A DNA stretch of 64,000 nucleotides from Hyphomicrobium_A sp963728165 (lineage in GTDB: Bacteria > Pseudomonadota > Alphaproteobacteria > Rhizobiales > Hyphomicrobiaceae), in NCBI GenBank assembly GCA_963728165.1, contig CAVSIY010000007.1:186001-250000 (forward strand), read 5' to 3'. Shown one piece after another: positions 37,001 through 46,301 of the stretch. Made by a program: the position numbers and the translations under genes. Under the pieces are notes generated by a model, which was given only the letters and a program-made list of their open reading frames with translations, was not told the origin of the DNA and searched no databases. Every line of letters starts with the position of its first letter. Within the stretch, counting starts at the first letter, position 1.

Positions 37001-39649
37001 GCTGCCCGTGGCGCCGCCGTTGCCGATCTGCAGCGCTCCCGCGCTGATCGTCGTCGCGCCGGTGTAGGTGTTGGCCCCGGTCAAGGTCGTTGTTCCAGTG
37101 CCGGCTTGAGTTACGGTCCCCACCCCACTGATAACGCCGCCATAGCTGAGCGCGTTGGCGCGATTGAAGACGAGCGCACTGCTGTCGATGATGCTGAGGC
37201 CGGCGACGCTGCCGGTGGTGCCGCCGTTGCCGATCTGCAGCGCTCCCGCGCTGATCGTCGTGGTCCCCGTGTAGGTGTTGTCTCCCGACAGCGTGAATGT
37301 GCCGGCACCGGCCTTGGTCAGATTGATCGATCCTGCCGCGCCATTCTGGATCACGCCCGAGAACGCCGTCGACGTGCCGTCGCTGCCGGTTGTGAGGGTT
37401 CGGGTGGCGGCGCCCCCGTTGGTCACCGTGCCGGCGCCGGCGAGCGAGCCGATGGTCTCGTTGAAGTTGTTGAGCCCGAGGATGGCGCCGGAGGCGACCG
37501 TGAAGGCGCTGCTCGGCGTGAAGGCATTTGTCGCTCCCGCCTGCAGCGTGCCCGCGCTGACGGTCGTCTTGCCCGTGTAGGTGTTGTTTCCCGACAGCGT
37601 GAATGTGCCGGTGCCGACCTTGGTCAGGCCGGTCACGCCCACGCCATTCTGGATGTCGCCCGAATACAACGTATTGGTGTTGCCGCCGCCGGTCGTGAGG
37701 GTCGCAGCGGCGCCGCCCGAATTGGTCACCGTGCCGGTGCCGGCGAGCGAGCTGATGGTCTGATCGAAGCCGAAGAGATCCAGGAACGAGCTATTGACCA
37801 GCGTATATGCGCTCGCGGATGAGAAGGCGTTTTCCGCCCCGGCCCGCAGCGTGCTGCCGTTGGTGCTGATTGTCGTGGCGCCCGAGTAGGTGTTGCTCCC
37901 CGTCAGCGTCAGCGTGCCCGTACCGCTCTTGGTCACCGAGCCGGAGCCACTGATTACCCCGCCATAGCTCAGCGTACCGGTGCGGTTGAAGGTGAGCGCG
38001 CTGTTGTCGATGATGTCGCCGGCGATCGAGCCGGTGGCGCCATTGCCGATCTGCAGCGTGCCCGCGCTGATGGTGGTGATGCCCGTATAGGTGTTGTCGC
38101 CCGTCAGCGTCAGCGTGTTGGTACCAATCTTGGTGAGCGTGCCGCTGCCGCTCACGGAACCGGTATAGGTCTGCGTGTTGCTGCGGTTGAACACGAGCGC
38201 AGCGTTGTCGACGATGTCCCCGGTGACGCTGCCGGCGTTTGTAGCGTCGCCGAGCTGCAGCGTCCCGCTACTGATCGTCGTAATGCCGTTATAGATGTTG
38301 TTCCCGGTGAGGATCAGAGTACCGCTACCAGCCTGGACAACCGTGCCGTTGCCGCTGATGACGCGGGAATAGGTCAGGTCGTCGCTGTGGTTGAAGACGA
38401 GGGCACCTTCGTCGACGATGTTGCGGGCCACGCTGCCCGTGGTGCCGCCGGCGCCGAGCTGCAACGTGCCGGCGCTGATCGTCGTGTCGCCTGTGAAGGT
38501 GTTGTCACCCGTCAGCGTCAGCGTATTGTTGGCGCTCTTGGTGAGCGCGCCGTTGCCGCTGACAATGCCGCCAAAAGTGAGGTCGTCGCTTCGGTTGAAA
38601 ATGAGCGTGCCGCTGTTGGCGATGTTGCCGATGACACTGCCGGTGGTGCTGCCGTTGCCGAGCTGCAATGCCCCCCCGGAGCTGATCGTGGTGCCGCCCG
38701 TGTAGGTGTTGTCGCCCGTCAGCGTCAGCGTGTTGGAGCGGTTCTTGGTGAGCGCACCGGTGCCGCTGACAATGCCGCCAAAGGTCAAGTCATCGTTACG
38801 GTTGAACTCGAGCGTAGCGTTGTCGACGACGTTGCCCACGATCGATCCGGTGGTGCCGTTGTCGCCGAGCCGCAGCGTGCCTGCGTTGATCGTCGTGCCG
38901 CCGGTATACGTGCTGTCGCCCGACAGCGTCAGCCTGCCGGCTCCGGTCTTGGTGAGCGCGCCGCTGCCGCTGACGACCCCGTCATAGTTAAGAGTGTTGC
39001 TGCGGTCGATCGCCAGCACGCCGTCGTTGAGCACGTCACCCTGGATCGAGCCACGCGTGCCGCCGTCGCCGAGCTGCAGCGTGCCGGCGCTGATCGTCGT
39101 CCCCCCGGTGTAGTTGTCGTTTCTGGTGAGGATCAGCGTACCGCCACCCGTCTCGGTCAGGCCTGCCGTGCCGGCGACGGCCGAGTCGATGGTCGCGCTG
39201 CCGCCCGATACGACACTGATCGTGGGCGTGACGCCGCCCAAAGTCAGGGTGTTGCCCGTGACAGTGTAGCCGGTGACATTGAAAATGAGATCATGCGCCG
39301 TGATCGCAGCGCCAAGGGTTACCGTGCCGGCGGTCCCTCCGAAGACGGCGTCGTCGAGGGCAGCGTTGCTCCAGTTTTGAAAGGTAATTCCATTGAACCA
39401 CAAGGCAGTGGATGTTTTCCAGGTGCCCGTGCCCCCGCCGCCCGGAGTGACGCCGTTGGGGGACCACTCCAAAGAACCCGCTGTTGCCCCGGAGACCGAC
39501 GCCAAGCTCAATGCGAGAGCGGCCGTCATAAACAGGAAACGTCGCCTGGTCCCCTTCAGCAAAATGCGCGGCGCCCCGGACAGGGCATGCCGAAGCAGCC
39601 GAGCGGAGACCCGCGCCGTCGCGAAATCAGTCGTCGGGCCTCCTGGCAT
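34080..39649 (-). CDS. Large repeat-rich autotransporter, C-terminal strand misframed near 34150
   Basis: This ~1,855-residue type V secretion protein has an extended signal region (FLFMTAALALSLASVSGATA) and a passenger made of 16 copies of the autotransporter-associated repeat. The core is DNTYTGGTTISAGTLQLGNG, and most spacings are 60-70 residues. A C-terminal beta-barrel follows (LTADQARHAFDALSGEVHAS, VDVNSYLLAGYAGGRIGPVA in part). As read, the last strand is garbled and the frame runs to 33989. Adding one T to the TT near 34150 gives MLGVSYSGQLASDLQDNGVQ followed by GRLTWRF and a stop at 34080; the terminal aromatic residue is what the outer-membrane assembly machinery recognises. The passenger is Gly/Thr/Ser-rich, suggesting an adhesin or surface fibre. 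Confidence 0.9.
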
Positions 39650-40157
39650 GAACCAGCCCTCGTGCCCAAATCGCTCCCGACAAATGACGGCGGCCAGCTC
39701 GCGATCCGGTCCTGATTTTCAAGGTCCAAGGACGCAAACGCCGGCTAAAGTTGTCGAGGATCGACCCCTTTGAGCTCCAATTCGCACGATGATCCGAACG
39801 GGCTTCGTCAGCTGAAGCGCCCGCCTTGGGGTCTTCGCAACTGCCGAATGAGCATGGAAAACGGGCGTCGTCGGCCTCTCAGACGCGAAAATTCAGGCAA
39901 ACAATGTCCGATAGCGAATCATCTGCTAACAGAAGAATGATCGGCCAAATTTCCTACCAATTCAAAATTCGCAAATCGATGCGATCAGAGAAGCGGGGAC
40001 CAATTGCGCTAAAGTGCATTTTTCTTCATTGGATAGAGTTGGTTGGCTCCAGTTCTTCTGACATCTAGGAGACCGTTGCGATGACCGAGTTGGGTCATGA
40101 ACGGGCGCGCAAGTCTCGCGCCCAACGCGGCGGCTTCGCCGCGCACAGCGACGGGGG
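39650..40157. other. Intergenic region, lower GC, nothing recognised
   Basis: About 500 bp between the autotransporter and the copper chaperone genes. The part at 39900-40070 is clearly less GC-rich than its surroundings. One 80-codon open frame is present at 39826-40068 but has no ribosome binding site or family resemblance. A GGGCGCG...CGCGCCC hairpin near 40099-40119 lacks a U-tract. The autotransporter promoter should lie at the left side but I cannot point to it. Confidence 0.45.
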
Positions 40158-40625
40158 CTAATTGCGCCCCGCTGCGGCAGGGCCCGCTCCCACCTTCGCC
40201 TTGATCGCGACGTCGCCCTGTTTCTCGAAGACGAGCGTCAAAGGCAGCATCTCACCCGCTTTCAGCGGCTGCTTGAGCCCGATCAGCATGACGTGCTTGC
40301 CGAGCGGCTTTAATTCCGCCGAGCCGTGCGCCGGGATCTCGATGCCGTCGGCAAGGTGCACCATCTTCATCACGTCGCCGTCCATGCGGCTTTCATGCAG
40401 CATGACGGTCTGGGCCGCGTCGGTCTTGACCGCCACGAGCCGGTCGGGCGCATCGCCGCTGTTCGATATCTTCATGTAGGCGGCCGAGTTCGTGGCCTCC
40501 CCGATGGAGGCGCGCGCCCACGGATGTTCGATGGAGAGCGGCCCGGCCTTGAAGTCTTCGGCAGCGGCGCTGGCAGCGGTTGCGGCACCGAGCGCAAGGG
40601 CCAGCAGGATTTGGCGCGCACTCAT
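40158..40625 (-). CDS. PCuAC-type periplasmic copper chaperone
   Basis: The 155-residue product has a signal peptide (MSARQILLALALGAATAASA) and the DUF461/PCu(A)C domain, with GPLSIEHPWARASIGEATNS followed by the copper motif H-x-n-M-x-n-H-x-M (VMLHESRMDGDVMKMVHL ... GKHVMLIGLKQPLKAGEMLP). These proteins bind Cu(I) through the His/Met ligands and deliver it to the CuA site of cytochrome oxidase or to other cuproenzymes. The amidase gene lies upstream on the same strand with a gap of 109 bases. Confidence 0.93.
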   Translation of the reverse strand: MSARQILLALALGAATAASAAAEDFKAGPLSIEHPWARASIGEATNSAAYMKISNSGDAPDRLVAVKTDAAQTVMLHESRMDGDVMKMVHLADGIEIPAHGSAELKPLGKHVMLIGLKQPLKAGEMLPLTLVFEKQGDVAIKAKVGAGPAAAGRN

Positions 40626-40734
40626 CTTTGCGTTCCTCCGAGGTCTTCTTTTGTCTCAGTCCGCCATAGCGCGCTGCGGTTGAGCGCGAGAGAAGAGCAA
40701 GTGTCGCAGCGACGATTAACCTTGGGCCGAATGC

Positions 40735-42060
40735 TCAGGCCGCGAGCCAGCGCGCGGTGCGCAAAAGATGCGCGTCGTCGCGGCGCTTGGCGACGAGCTG
40801 CACGCCGATGGGAAGCCCGTCCGCTTGCAACAGTGGCAAGCCGACCGCCGGCATGCCGAGATAGGTCCACAGGCCGTTGAGCACCGGGTTGCCGGTGGAG
40901 CCGAAGCCCTCGGGCGCAGGGCCGGTCGCCGCGGGCGTGAGGATCGCGTCATAGCCTGCGAGCGCGCGCACCACCTCGCGATAGGCAGTCTCGCGTGAGG
41001 CGAGCGCGCGGATGTAGGCCTGCACGTCGACCTCGAGCCCGGCCTTGAGGCGCGCCCTGAGGCCGTCCGAGAGCAGCTCGGGGGCCTGCTGCATGATAGG
41101 GGCGTAGTAGTAGGCGTTCTCGGCCAGCTGCACGATCTGCTGCCAGGCGATGGCGTCGGCGAGGACGCCGATCTCGATCTCCGTCACGCGGTCGCCGAGG
41201 CTCGCGACGAGGCCGGCGAACGCCGCGTGCAGGCGCGGGTCGGCCAGGTCCCAAGCCGGCGTCCTGACGAAGGCGAAGCGCGGCGCCTCAGCCGGCGTCT
41301 GCCGCGCCGTCTCGAAGAGCCCCGGTCCCTCATAGCGATAGCTCACCGCATCGTCGGCCTCGAAGGCCGCCATGCAGCCGGCGAGGAGCGCGAGGTCGTC
41401 GACCGAGCGGCCGAAGACGCCGACCGTGTCGAGCGTGTGCGACTGCATCAGCACGCCGGCGCGTGGGATCAGCCCCAGCGTCGGCTTGAAGCCGTAGACG
41501 CCGCAGAAGGAGGCGGGCCTGATGACCGAGCCCGCCGTCTGGCTCCCGAGCGCGGCCGGCACCATGCCAGCGGCGACAGCGGCGGCCGAGCCTGCCGAAG
41601 AGCCGCCCGGCGTGTGCGCCAGGTTGTGCGGGTTGCGGGTCCTGGCGGGTGTGAGCAGAGCCAGCTCCGTCGTCACCGTCTTGCCGAGGATCACCGCGCC
41701 GGCAGCACGCAGGAGCGTGACACAGGCGGCGTCTGACTTGGGCGGCCAGCCTTCGTAAAGGGGGCAGCCGTATCCGGTGAGGAGGTCGGCGGTGTTGAAG
41801 ATGTCCTTGACGCCGACGGGGACGCCATGCAGCGGCCCCGAGGCTGTGCCGGCTTTGAGCGCCGCGTCGGCGTCGCGCGCCGCAGTCAGCGCCAGCTCGG
41901 TGTCGACTTGGGCCCAGGCCTGCACCTCGTCCTCGCGCGCGGCGATGCGCATCAAACAGGCGCGCACCAGGGCCTCCGACGTCGTCTCGCCGGTGCGGAT
42001 GGCATGCGCCGCGTCCGTGGCCGAGAGCTCTGTGAGATCGGGAGGCTGGCAGCGGCTCAT
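40735..42060 (-). CDS. Amidase signature-family hydrolase
   Basis: This is a ~441-residue enzyme with the Ser-cisSer-Lys triad of the amidase signature family. The lysine is in VGVKDIFNTAD. The Gly/Ser-rich stretch is GGSSAGSAAAVAAG, with the nucleophile in SQTAGSVIRPASFCGVYGFK. ATG at 42060 (MSRCQPPDLTEL) is chosen; an alternative TTG at 42102 would add 14 residues. Members hydrolyse amides such as aryl-amides, allophanate or indole-acetamide. The protein is not GatA-like enough to be called a tRNA amidotransferase subunit, and gatB/gatC are not nearby. The substrate cannot be assigned. Confidence 0.88.
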   Translation of the reverse strand: MSRCQPPDLTELSATDAAHAIRTGETTSEALVRACLMRIAAREDEVQAWAQVDTELALTAARDADAALKAGTASGPLHGVPVGVKDIFNTADLLTGYGCPLYEGWPPKSDAACVTLLRAAGAVILGKTVTTELALLTPARTRNPHNLAHTPGGSSAGSAAAVAAGMVPAALGSQTAGSVIRPASFCGVYGFKPTLGLIPRAGVLMQSHTLDTVGVFGRSVDDLALLAGCMAAFEADDAVSYRYEGPGLFETARQTPAEAPRFAFVRTPAWDLADPRLHAAFAGLVASLGDRVTEIEIGVLADAIAWQQIVQLAENAYYYAPIMQQAPELLSDGLRARLKAGLEVDVQAYIRALASRETAYREVVRALAGYDAILTPAATGPAPEGFGSTGNPVLNGLWTYLGMPAVGLPLLQADGLPIGVQLVAKRRDDAHLLRTARWLAA

Positions 42061-42170
42061 GGGATCGTGCAGCCTTAACGAGAGGATACTCCGCCGGCCC
42101 AACCGGGGACGCCGGAGCCCCCACCCTTAACGACGTGGACCGGCCGGCTCAATCCCAGGCGCGGACAGAC

Positions 42171-42200
42171 TTGACGGGCTTTTGCTTTCCTACCTATAGC
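42171..42200 (+). promoter_or_regulatory. Probable sigma-70-type promoter of sgaA
   Basis: TTGACG at 42171-42176 and TATAGC at 42195-42200 are separated by 18 bases, about 115 bases before the sgaA ATG. Confidence 0.5.
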
Positions 42201-42316
42201 TCATGGCTTCGCCGACAAAAGTAAGCCCTTAAGGGCCGCCTCTGCTCGGTTCCAACCGGCAGGACGCCCTACGGGCACACATGCGAAAAGCGTAGAGGAC
42301 GCCTAGGGGACGACCG

Positions 42317-43520
42317 ATGCCCATTGAGAGCCGCCCAGCCGGCCGCCACTTCCTGCAGATTCCGGGGCCGACGCCCATCCCCGAGCGCATTCTCAACGCC
42401 ATGTCGCGGCAGATGCTCGACCACCGCGGGCCCGAGTTCCAGGAGTTCGGCACTAAGCTCCTGGCCAGCATCAAGACCCTGTTCAAGACGACGCGCCCCG
42501 TCGTCATGTTCCCCTCATCCGGCACCGGCGCCTGGGAGGCGAGCCTCGTCAACACGCTGTCGCCGGGCGACCGCATTCTCGTGGTCGAGACGGGACAGTT
42601 CGCGGTGCTGTGGCGCAACATGGCCGCCAAGCTCGGCTTGAAGCCGGAGGTGCTGGCGACCGACTGGCACACGGGCGCCGACGCCAACGCGCTCGAGGCG
42701 CACCTCAAGCAGGACAAAGGCCACGCCATCAAGGCCGTCTGCATCGTCCACAACGAGACCTCGACGGGCGCGCGCACGCGCATCGACGAGATCCGCAAGG
42801 CGCTCGACGCGAGCCGTCATCCCGCCCTTCTGATGGTCGATGCGGTGTCCTCGCTCGCGGCCATGGACTACCGCCACGACGAGTGGGGCGTGGACGTCGC
42901 CGTCTCAGGCTCGCAGAAGGGGCTGATGCTGCCGCCGGGCCTGTCGTTCACGGCGATCAGCGACAAGGCGCTCGCCGCGTCGCAAGTCGGCAAAGCTGCC
43001 GCGCTCCTACTGGTCGTGGGACGACATGCTGGCGATGAACGCCAACGGCTTCTTTCCTTACACGCCGCCGACCGGGCACCTGTTCGGCCTCGCCGAGGCG
43101 ATCGCCATGCTGCACGAGGAAGGGCTCGACAACGTGTTCGCGCGCCACGAGCGCCTGGCCGAGGCGGTGCGCCGCGCGGTAAGCGCGTGGGGTCTCGAGA
43201 TCTGGTGCCGGGAGCCGAGGTCCTACTCGCCGGCGGTGACGGCGGTGACGCTGCCCGACGCCCACAACGCCGACGCCTTCCGCAAGCTCGTGCTCGAAGC
43301 CTTCAACATGTCGCTCGGCACCGGCCTCAACAAGCTCGCCGGCAAGGCGTTCCGCATCGGCCACCTCGGCTACACCAACGAGCTGACGATCCTCGGTGCG
43401 CTCGCAGGCGTGGAGATGGGGCTCGAGCTTGGTGGCATCCCGCACCAGAAGGGCGGGGTGGGCGCCGCGATGACCTATCTCACGGAGACGGCGCGGCCCG
43501 CCACGGCGCAGGCCGCCTGA
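42317..43520 (+). CDS. sgaA: Serine--glyoxylate aminotransferase, frameshifted near 42990
   Basis: This PLP enzyme converts serine and glyoxylate to hydroxypyruvate and glycine, feeding hydroxypyruvate reductase in the serine cycle. The first frame carries the N-terminus (GRHFLQIPGPTPIPERILNA), FPSSGTGAWEASLVN, the cofactor-pocket MVDAVSSLAAMDYRHDEWGV and the PLP lysine in SGSQKGLMLPPGLSF. It breaks near 42985-42995. The next frame continues KLPRSYWSWDDMLAMNANGF and ends GGIPHQKGGVGAAMTYL... at 43520. The total of about 400 residues is the family norm. The shift is a single base and probably an assembly error. A strong terminator follows. Confidence 0.92.
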
Positions 43521-43577
43521 GCCCCCGGGGGGGCAGACGCTCGCGGTCTGAGATCGGGCACATGTCGCAATATGGAT

Positions 43578-43608
43578 TGGGTCAGACCTGCACGGTCTGA
43601 CCCATTTT
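43578..43608 (+). terminator. Rho-independent terminator after sgaA
   Basis: TGGGTCAGACC (43578-43588) and GGTCTGACCCA (43594-43604) form an 11-bp perfect stem with a 5-base loop, followed by TTTT. It is symmetrical enough to serve the convergent minus-strand gene as well, but that gene's end lies 19 bases away on the other side. Confidence 0.88.
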
Positions 43609-43626
43609 GCTACGCACGAGCGCTTG

Positions 43627-43908
43627 CTAGCGCGAGAAGGCGGAGAACCCGGCCGAGGCCAGCTCGATCTGGCAGCGCTTGCCGAGCTGCATGAACTTGG
43701 AGGCGACGCAGCGCTTCACCTTGGCCATGGTGGGGGAGCGGCCGATGCACAGGCGGCGCACGTCACTCTCGCACGCTGCACGCATCGACGGGGTGACTTC
43801 CGGCGGCAGCTTCAACTCCGCGGCTAGGACCGTTGAGGCTGCCATGGGGGCCGCGATGGGGGCTGCCGAGAGAGCGGCACACAAGATAAGGACGCGTGAT
43901 CTCTTCAT
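43627..43908 (-). CDS. Small periplasmic cysteine-containing protein
   Basis: The 93-residue product has a signal peptide (MKRSRVLILCAALSAAPIAA, cleavage near VLA) and a mature domain of about 60 residues with four cysteines (MRAACESDVRRLCIGRSPTM, KRCVASKFMQLGKRCQIELA). The C-x7-C ... C-x10-C layout resembles small cysteine-rich-repeat proteins of rhizobia, whose role is not known. No ligand can be inferred. Confidence 0.75.
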   Translation of the reverse strand: MKRSRVLILCAALSAAPIAAPMAASTVLAAELKLPPEVTPSMRAACESDVRRLCIGRSPTMAKVKRCVASKFMQLGKRCQIELASAGFSAFSR

Positions 43909-44073
43909 GAGTTCCCTCTGAAATCATTCCCTGATCGAGGCGGGGGTGACCACGCCCATCAAGCGGAAAGATGGCGGCGACCCGCCTGCGACAGGTCACC
44001 ACACGTACAACAGAGAGGAGCAAGAGCTGTGCCGGGAGCGCCGGCGGGCGCGGTTTACGCTAATGCGCCTGGC

Positions 44074-44556
44074 TCAGACGCCGGATTTTTCGTCGGTGTC
44101 CGGCTTACTGAACGGGGCGAGGGCCTCGGCTACGCGGACACTGTCGACGTCGTCCTTGTGGATTACGTCGCTGGCCCCGTCGGCGAGCAGACCCGAGCGC
44201 CGCGCATGCGTGACCTGCCCGCTGACGATGATGATGGGACCGTCGTAGCCGGCGTTGCGCAACAGCGGGATCGCCTGCGAGGCGGTGGCCGAGGGCTTCA
44301 GGATGTCATCGAGAAAGATCACGCAGGGCTTCAGCTCGATGACGCGGTCGACGGCGTCCCCGAGCGTGGAGGCCCAGCGGATCTGCGTCTCGTATCCGAA
44401 CAGCACGCGCAGCGTGGCGCTGAGGCGCTCTGCATCGTGGGCCTCGTCCTCGACGATCAGGATGTCACGAAACTTGCCGAGCTTCGTGCGCGCACGTACG
44501 AGCTCGCTTTTCTTTGCGAGATGGTTGCCGCCACACGAGATGAATCCTGAGGCCAT
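44074..44556 (-). CDS. Single-domain response regulator
   Basis: This is a receiver domain with the usual acidic pair (ILIVEDEAHDAERL), phosphoacceptor aspartate (CVIFLDDILKPS), the switch serine (IIIVSGQV) and the conserved lysine (DVIHKDDVDS). No output domain follows. The start is uncertain: ATG at 44556 gives 160 residues, while a GTG at 44640 would add 28 residues of unlikely composition. Single-domain regulators act by protein contact. It is the last gene of the operon that encodes the histidine kinase, GTPase and OmpA-domain protein, so the kinase just upstream is its probable partner. Confidence 0.85.
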   Translation of the reverse strand: MASGFISCGGNHLAKKSELVRARTKLGKFRDILIVEDEAHDAERLSATLRVLFGYETQIRWASTLGDAVDRVIELKPCVIFLDDILKPSATASQAIPLLRNAGYDGPIIIVSGQVTHARRSGLLADGASDVIHKDDVDSVRVAEALAPFSKPDTDEKSGV

Positions 44557-44668
44557 CCTCGTTGGTCCGTTTCCTGTGCCCAAAGAGCAGTCTTTTGATT
44601 GGAAAAACCACACTGGCGGGCGTGCCGGCTCGGACAGCACCTGCTTATTCAGTGTGCGCCACTAATGC

Positions 44669-45817
44669 TCAAAGGGCAATTTGCTTGGGCCAGCGAATTC
44701 TGAATGTCGTTCCTCGCCGCTCGGCCGGATCTGAGGATAGCGTAATCTCACCAGCGGCCGCATCCACCATTTTCTGTACGATGGCGAGCCCCATGCCCTC
44801 GCCCCCGTTGGCGAGCGTCCTGAATGGCAGAAAGATGCTGGCGTGATGCTCGGGCGCGATGCCGGGCCCGTCGTCCTCGATCGTGAACTCGACCGTGCCG
44901 CCGGCGTCGGCACACGCGATAAGGAGATGGCCCTTGTCGCGATCGTGGTGCTTGACGGTGTTGTCGATCAGGTTGCGCAGGGTGAGGTCGAGGGGCGCGA
45001 CGAGCGTATTCAGGGTCGGCCAGGTGCCGCGAATGGCCACCTCGATCCCGCCCAGCGGCAGCGAACGCACGATTTCCGTCACCAGAGCCAAGGTGTCGAC
45101 GCTCTCGATCGCCTCTTGGCTGAGGCCGGCGCTCGAGTAATGCAGCAGCGCGGAGAGCATATAGGACAGCCGCGCCGTCTGGCGCCGCAGCTCGCCCAAT
45201 TTTCCCCGCGCGGTTTCCGTGTCGCTGGCGCCGATAGCGGTTTCGATCTCGTCGGCCATGTAGCGCAAGGCGCGCATGGGTGCCTTCAGGTCGTGGGTGA
45301 CGATCGCGGCGAACTGCTCCAGGTTGCTGTTCGCCACGGTGAGCTCGGCGTTGGCGCGCGCCAGCTCCTCCGACTTGGCGTAGGACTCCGCCTCCGCGAT
45401 CAGGCGGGCGCGGACCTGGCGGCTGAGCTCCATCTCCAGGTTCGTATTCACGCCGGTGGGCGCGATGACCATCATGTAGGGCTCGTCGATCTCGAATGAA
45501 TAGAAGATCAGGTGGAAACGCGGGCCGGCGCCTGCCGCCGTGATGGTCGCCACGTTGGGGACGCGCAGCATGCGGTCGGGAAGGCCTCTGAGCGCTTTGA
45601 TGTCGTCTTCCAGACCGACGACGGGCAGCACGCTTTGCCCGATCGGCGCGCCGACCTCGACGAAATCCGCGAGGCTGCCGTGGCGCCTGCGCACGACGAG
45701 CTCCTCGTCGAGCCAGACGAGGCCGTAGACGCTGCGCTCCGCCAGCAGCTCCGCGGCGTGCAGGAGGGCGCGCGCCACTGGGCGGTCGAGCTCAGAGTCC
45801 GCGGCGGCGGATGGCAT
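44669..45817 (-). CDS. PAS-like sensor histidine kinase of the GTPase operon
   Basis: The 382-residue protein has no membrane helices. The N-terminal ~125 residues look like a PAS-type sensor (YGLVWLDEELVVRRRHGSLA ... PRFHLIFYSFEIDEPYMMVI). A coiled stretch follows, then the phosphoacceptor histidine in FAAIVTHDLKAPMRALRYMA (about residue 175) and the ATP-binding domain (LRNLIDNTVKHHD, IEDDGPGIAPEHH, GGEGMGLAIVQKM). The ATG at 45817 is chosen because GGAG lies 6 bases upstream; it overlaps the end of the GTPase gene by 26 bases, so translation is probably coupled. The HDLKAP box resembles phytochrome-type kinases. Confidence 0.9.
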   Translation of the reverse strand: MPSAAADSELDRPVARALLHAAELLAERSVYGLVWLDEELVVRRRHGSLADFVEVGAPIGQSVLPVVGLEDDIKALRGLPDRMLRVPNVATITAAGAGPRFHLIFYSFEIDEPYMMVIAPTGVNTNLEMELSRQVRARLIAEAESYAKSEELARANAELTVANSNLEQFAAIVTHDLKAPMRALRYMADEIETAIGASDTETARGKLGELRRQTARLSYMLSALLHYSSAGLSQEAIESVDTLALVTEIVRSLPLGGIEVAIRGTWPTLNTLVAPLDLTLRNLIDNTVKHHDRDKGHLLIACADAGGTVEFTIEDDGPGIAPEHHASIFLPFRTLANGGEGMGLAIVQKMVDAAAGEITLSSDPAERRGTTFRIRWPKQIAL

Positions 45818-46301
45818 CGGCGGCTCCAAGGAAGGCTTCCTTGACGTTCTCGCCCGTCTTGGCGCTGGTGCGCATGATCGGGATCGAGGAATGAACCAGC
45901 GCCGACGGTAGCTCGGCCGTTGCGCCGGTGAGGTCGGACTTGTTGACGAGAAAGCCGCAATAGCGGCCCGGCATGGCGCTCATGAAGCTGCGCCCCAGAT
46001 GCAGCATCGTCTCGAGCGACGCACGCCGGGTGACGTCGCCGACGATCAAGGCGCCGGCCGCGTGCTTGATATAAATGTGCGACAGAATGCTGTCGCCGAA
46101 ATTGCCGTCGGTATCCCAGACGATGAACTTGGCACCCGCGCCCGGCAGCGGGCCGAGCCCGGCCTCGATCTCGTAGCTGTAGACGTCGACGCCGAGCGTG
46201 GGCTTGTAATCGGATTCGAAGCGGTCGAACACGAGCCGGCGGGCAATCGACGACTTGCCGACGCCGATCTCACCCAGCAGCATGATCTTGCGCGCCATCA
46301 T
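45792..46301 (-). CDS. Ras/Rab-like small GTPase
   Basis: This 169-residue single-domain GTPase has all G motifs: P-loop GEIGVGKSS (residues 10-18), a switch I threonine in YKPTLGVDVYSYEI, G3 WDTDGNFGDS, G4 NKSD and G5 TSAK. The overall order and size are those of eukaryotic Ras/Rab proteins rather than TRAFAC factors such as Era. The residue after the G3 glycine is Asn, not the catalytic Gln of Ras, and the preceding Ala is Asp, so hydrolysis may be slow or depend on a partner. The ATG overlaps the stop of the OmpA-domain gene (ATGA) and its end overlaps the kinase gene. A role as a switch between the membrane protein and the kinase is inferred. Confidence 0.9.
   Translation of the reverse strand: MMARKIMLLGEIGVGKSSIARRLVFDRFESDYKPTLGVDVYSYEIEAGLGPLPGAGAKFIVWDTDGNFGDSILSHIYIKHAAGALIVGDVTRRASLETMLHLGRSFMSAMPGRYCGFLVNKSDLTGATAELPSALVHSSIPIMRTSAKTGENVKEAFLGAADAIRRRGL

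Noticed and set aside
34080..39649. Regular repeats that might suggest a CRISPR array
   Set aside because: The units are about 200 bp, in frame, and encode autotransporter repeats; spacers and short palindromic repeats are absent.
34463..39715. Several long plus-strand frames opposite the autotransporter
   Set aside because: They are periodic because the autotransporter repeats are periodic; no start signals or families are visible.
39826..40068. An 80-codon frame in the low-GC intergenic region
   Set aside because: No ribosome binding site, no domain, and composition consistent with chance.
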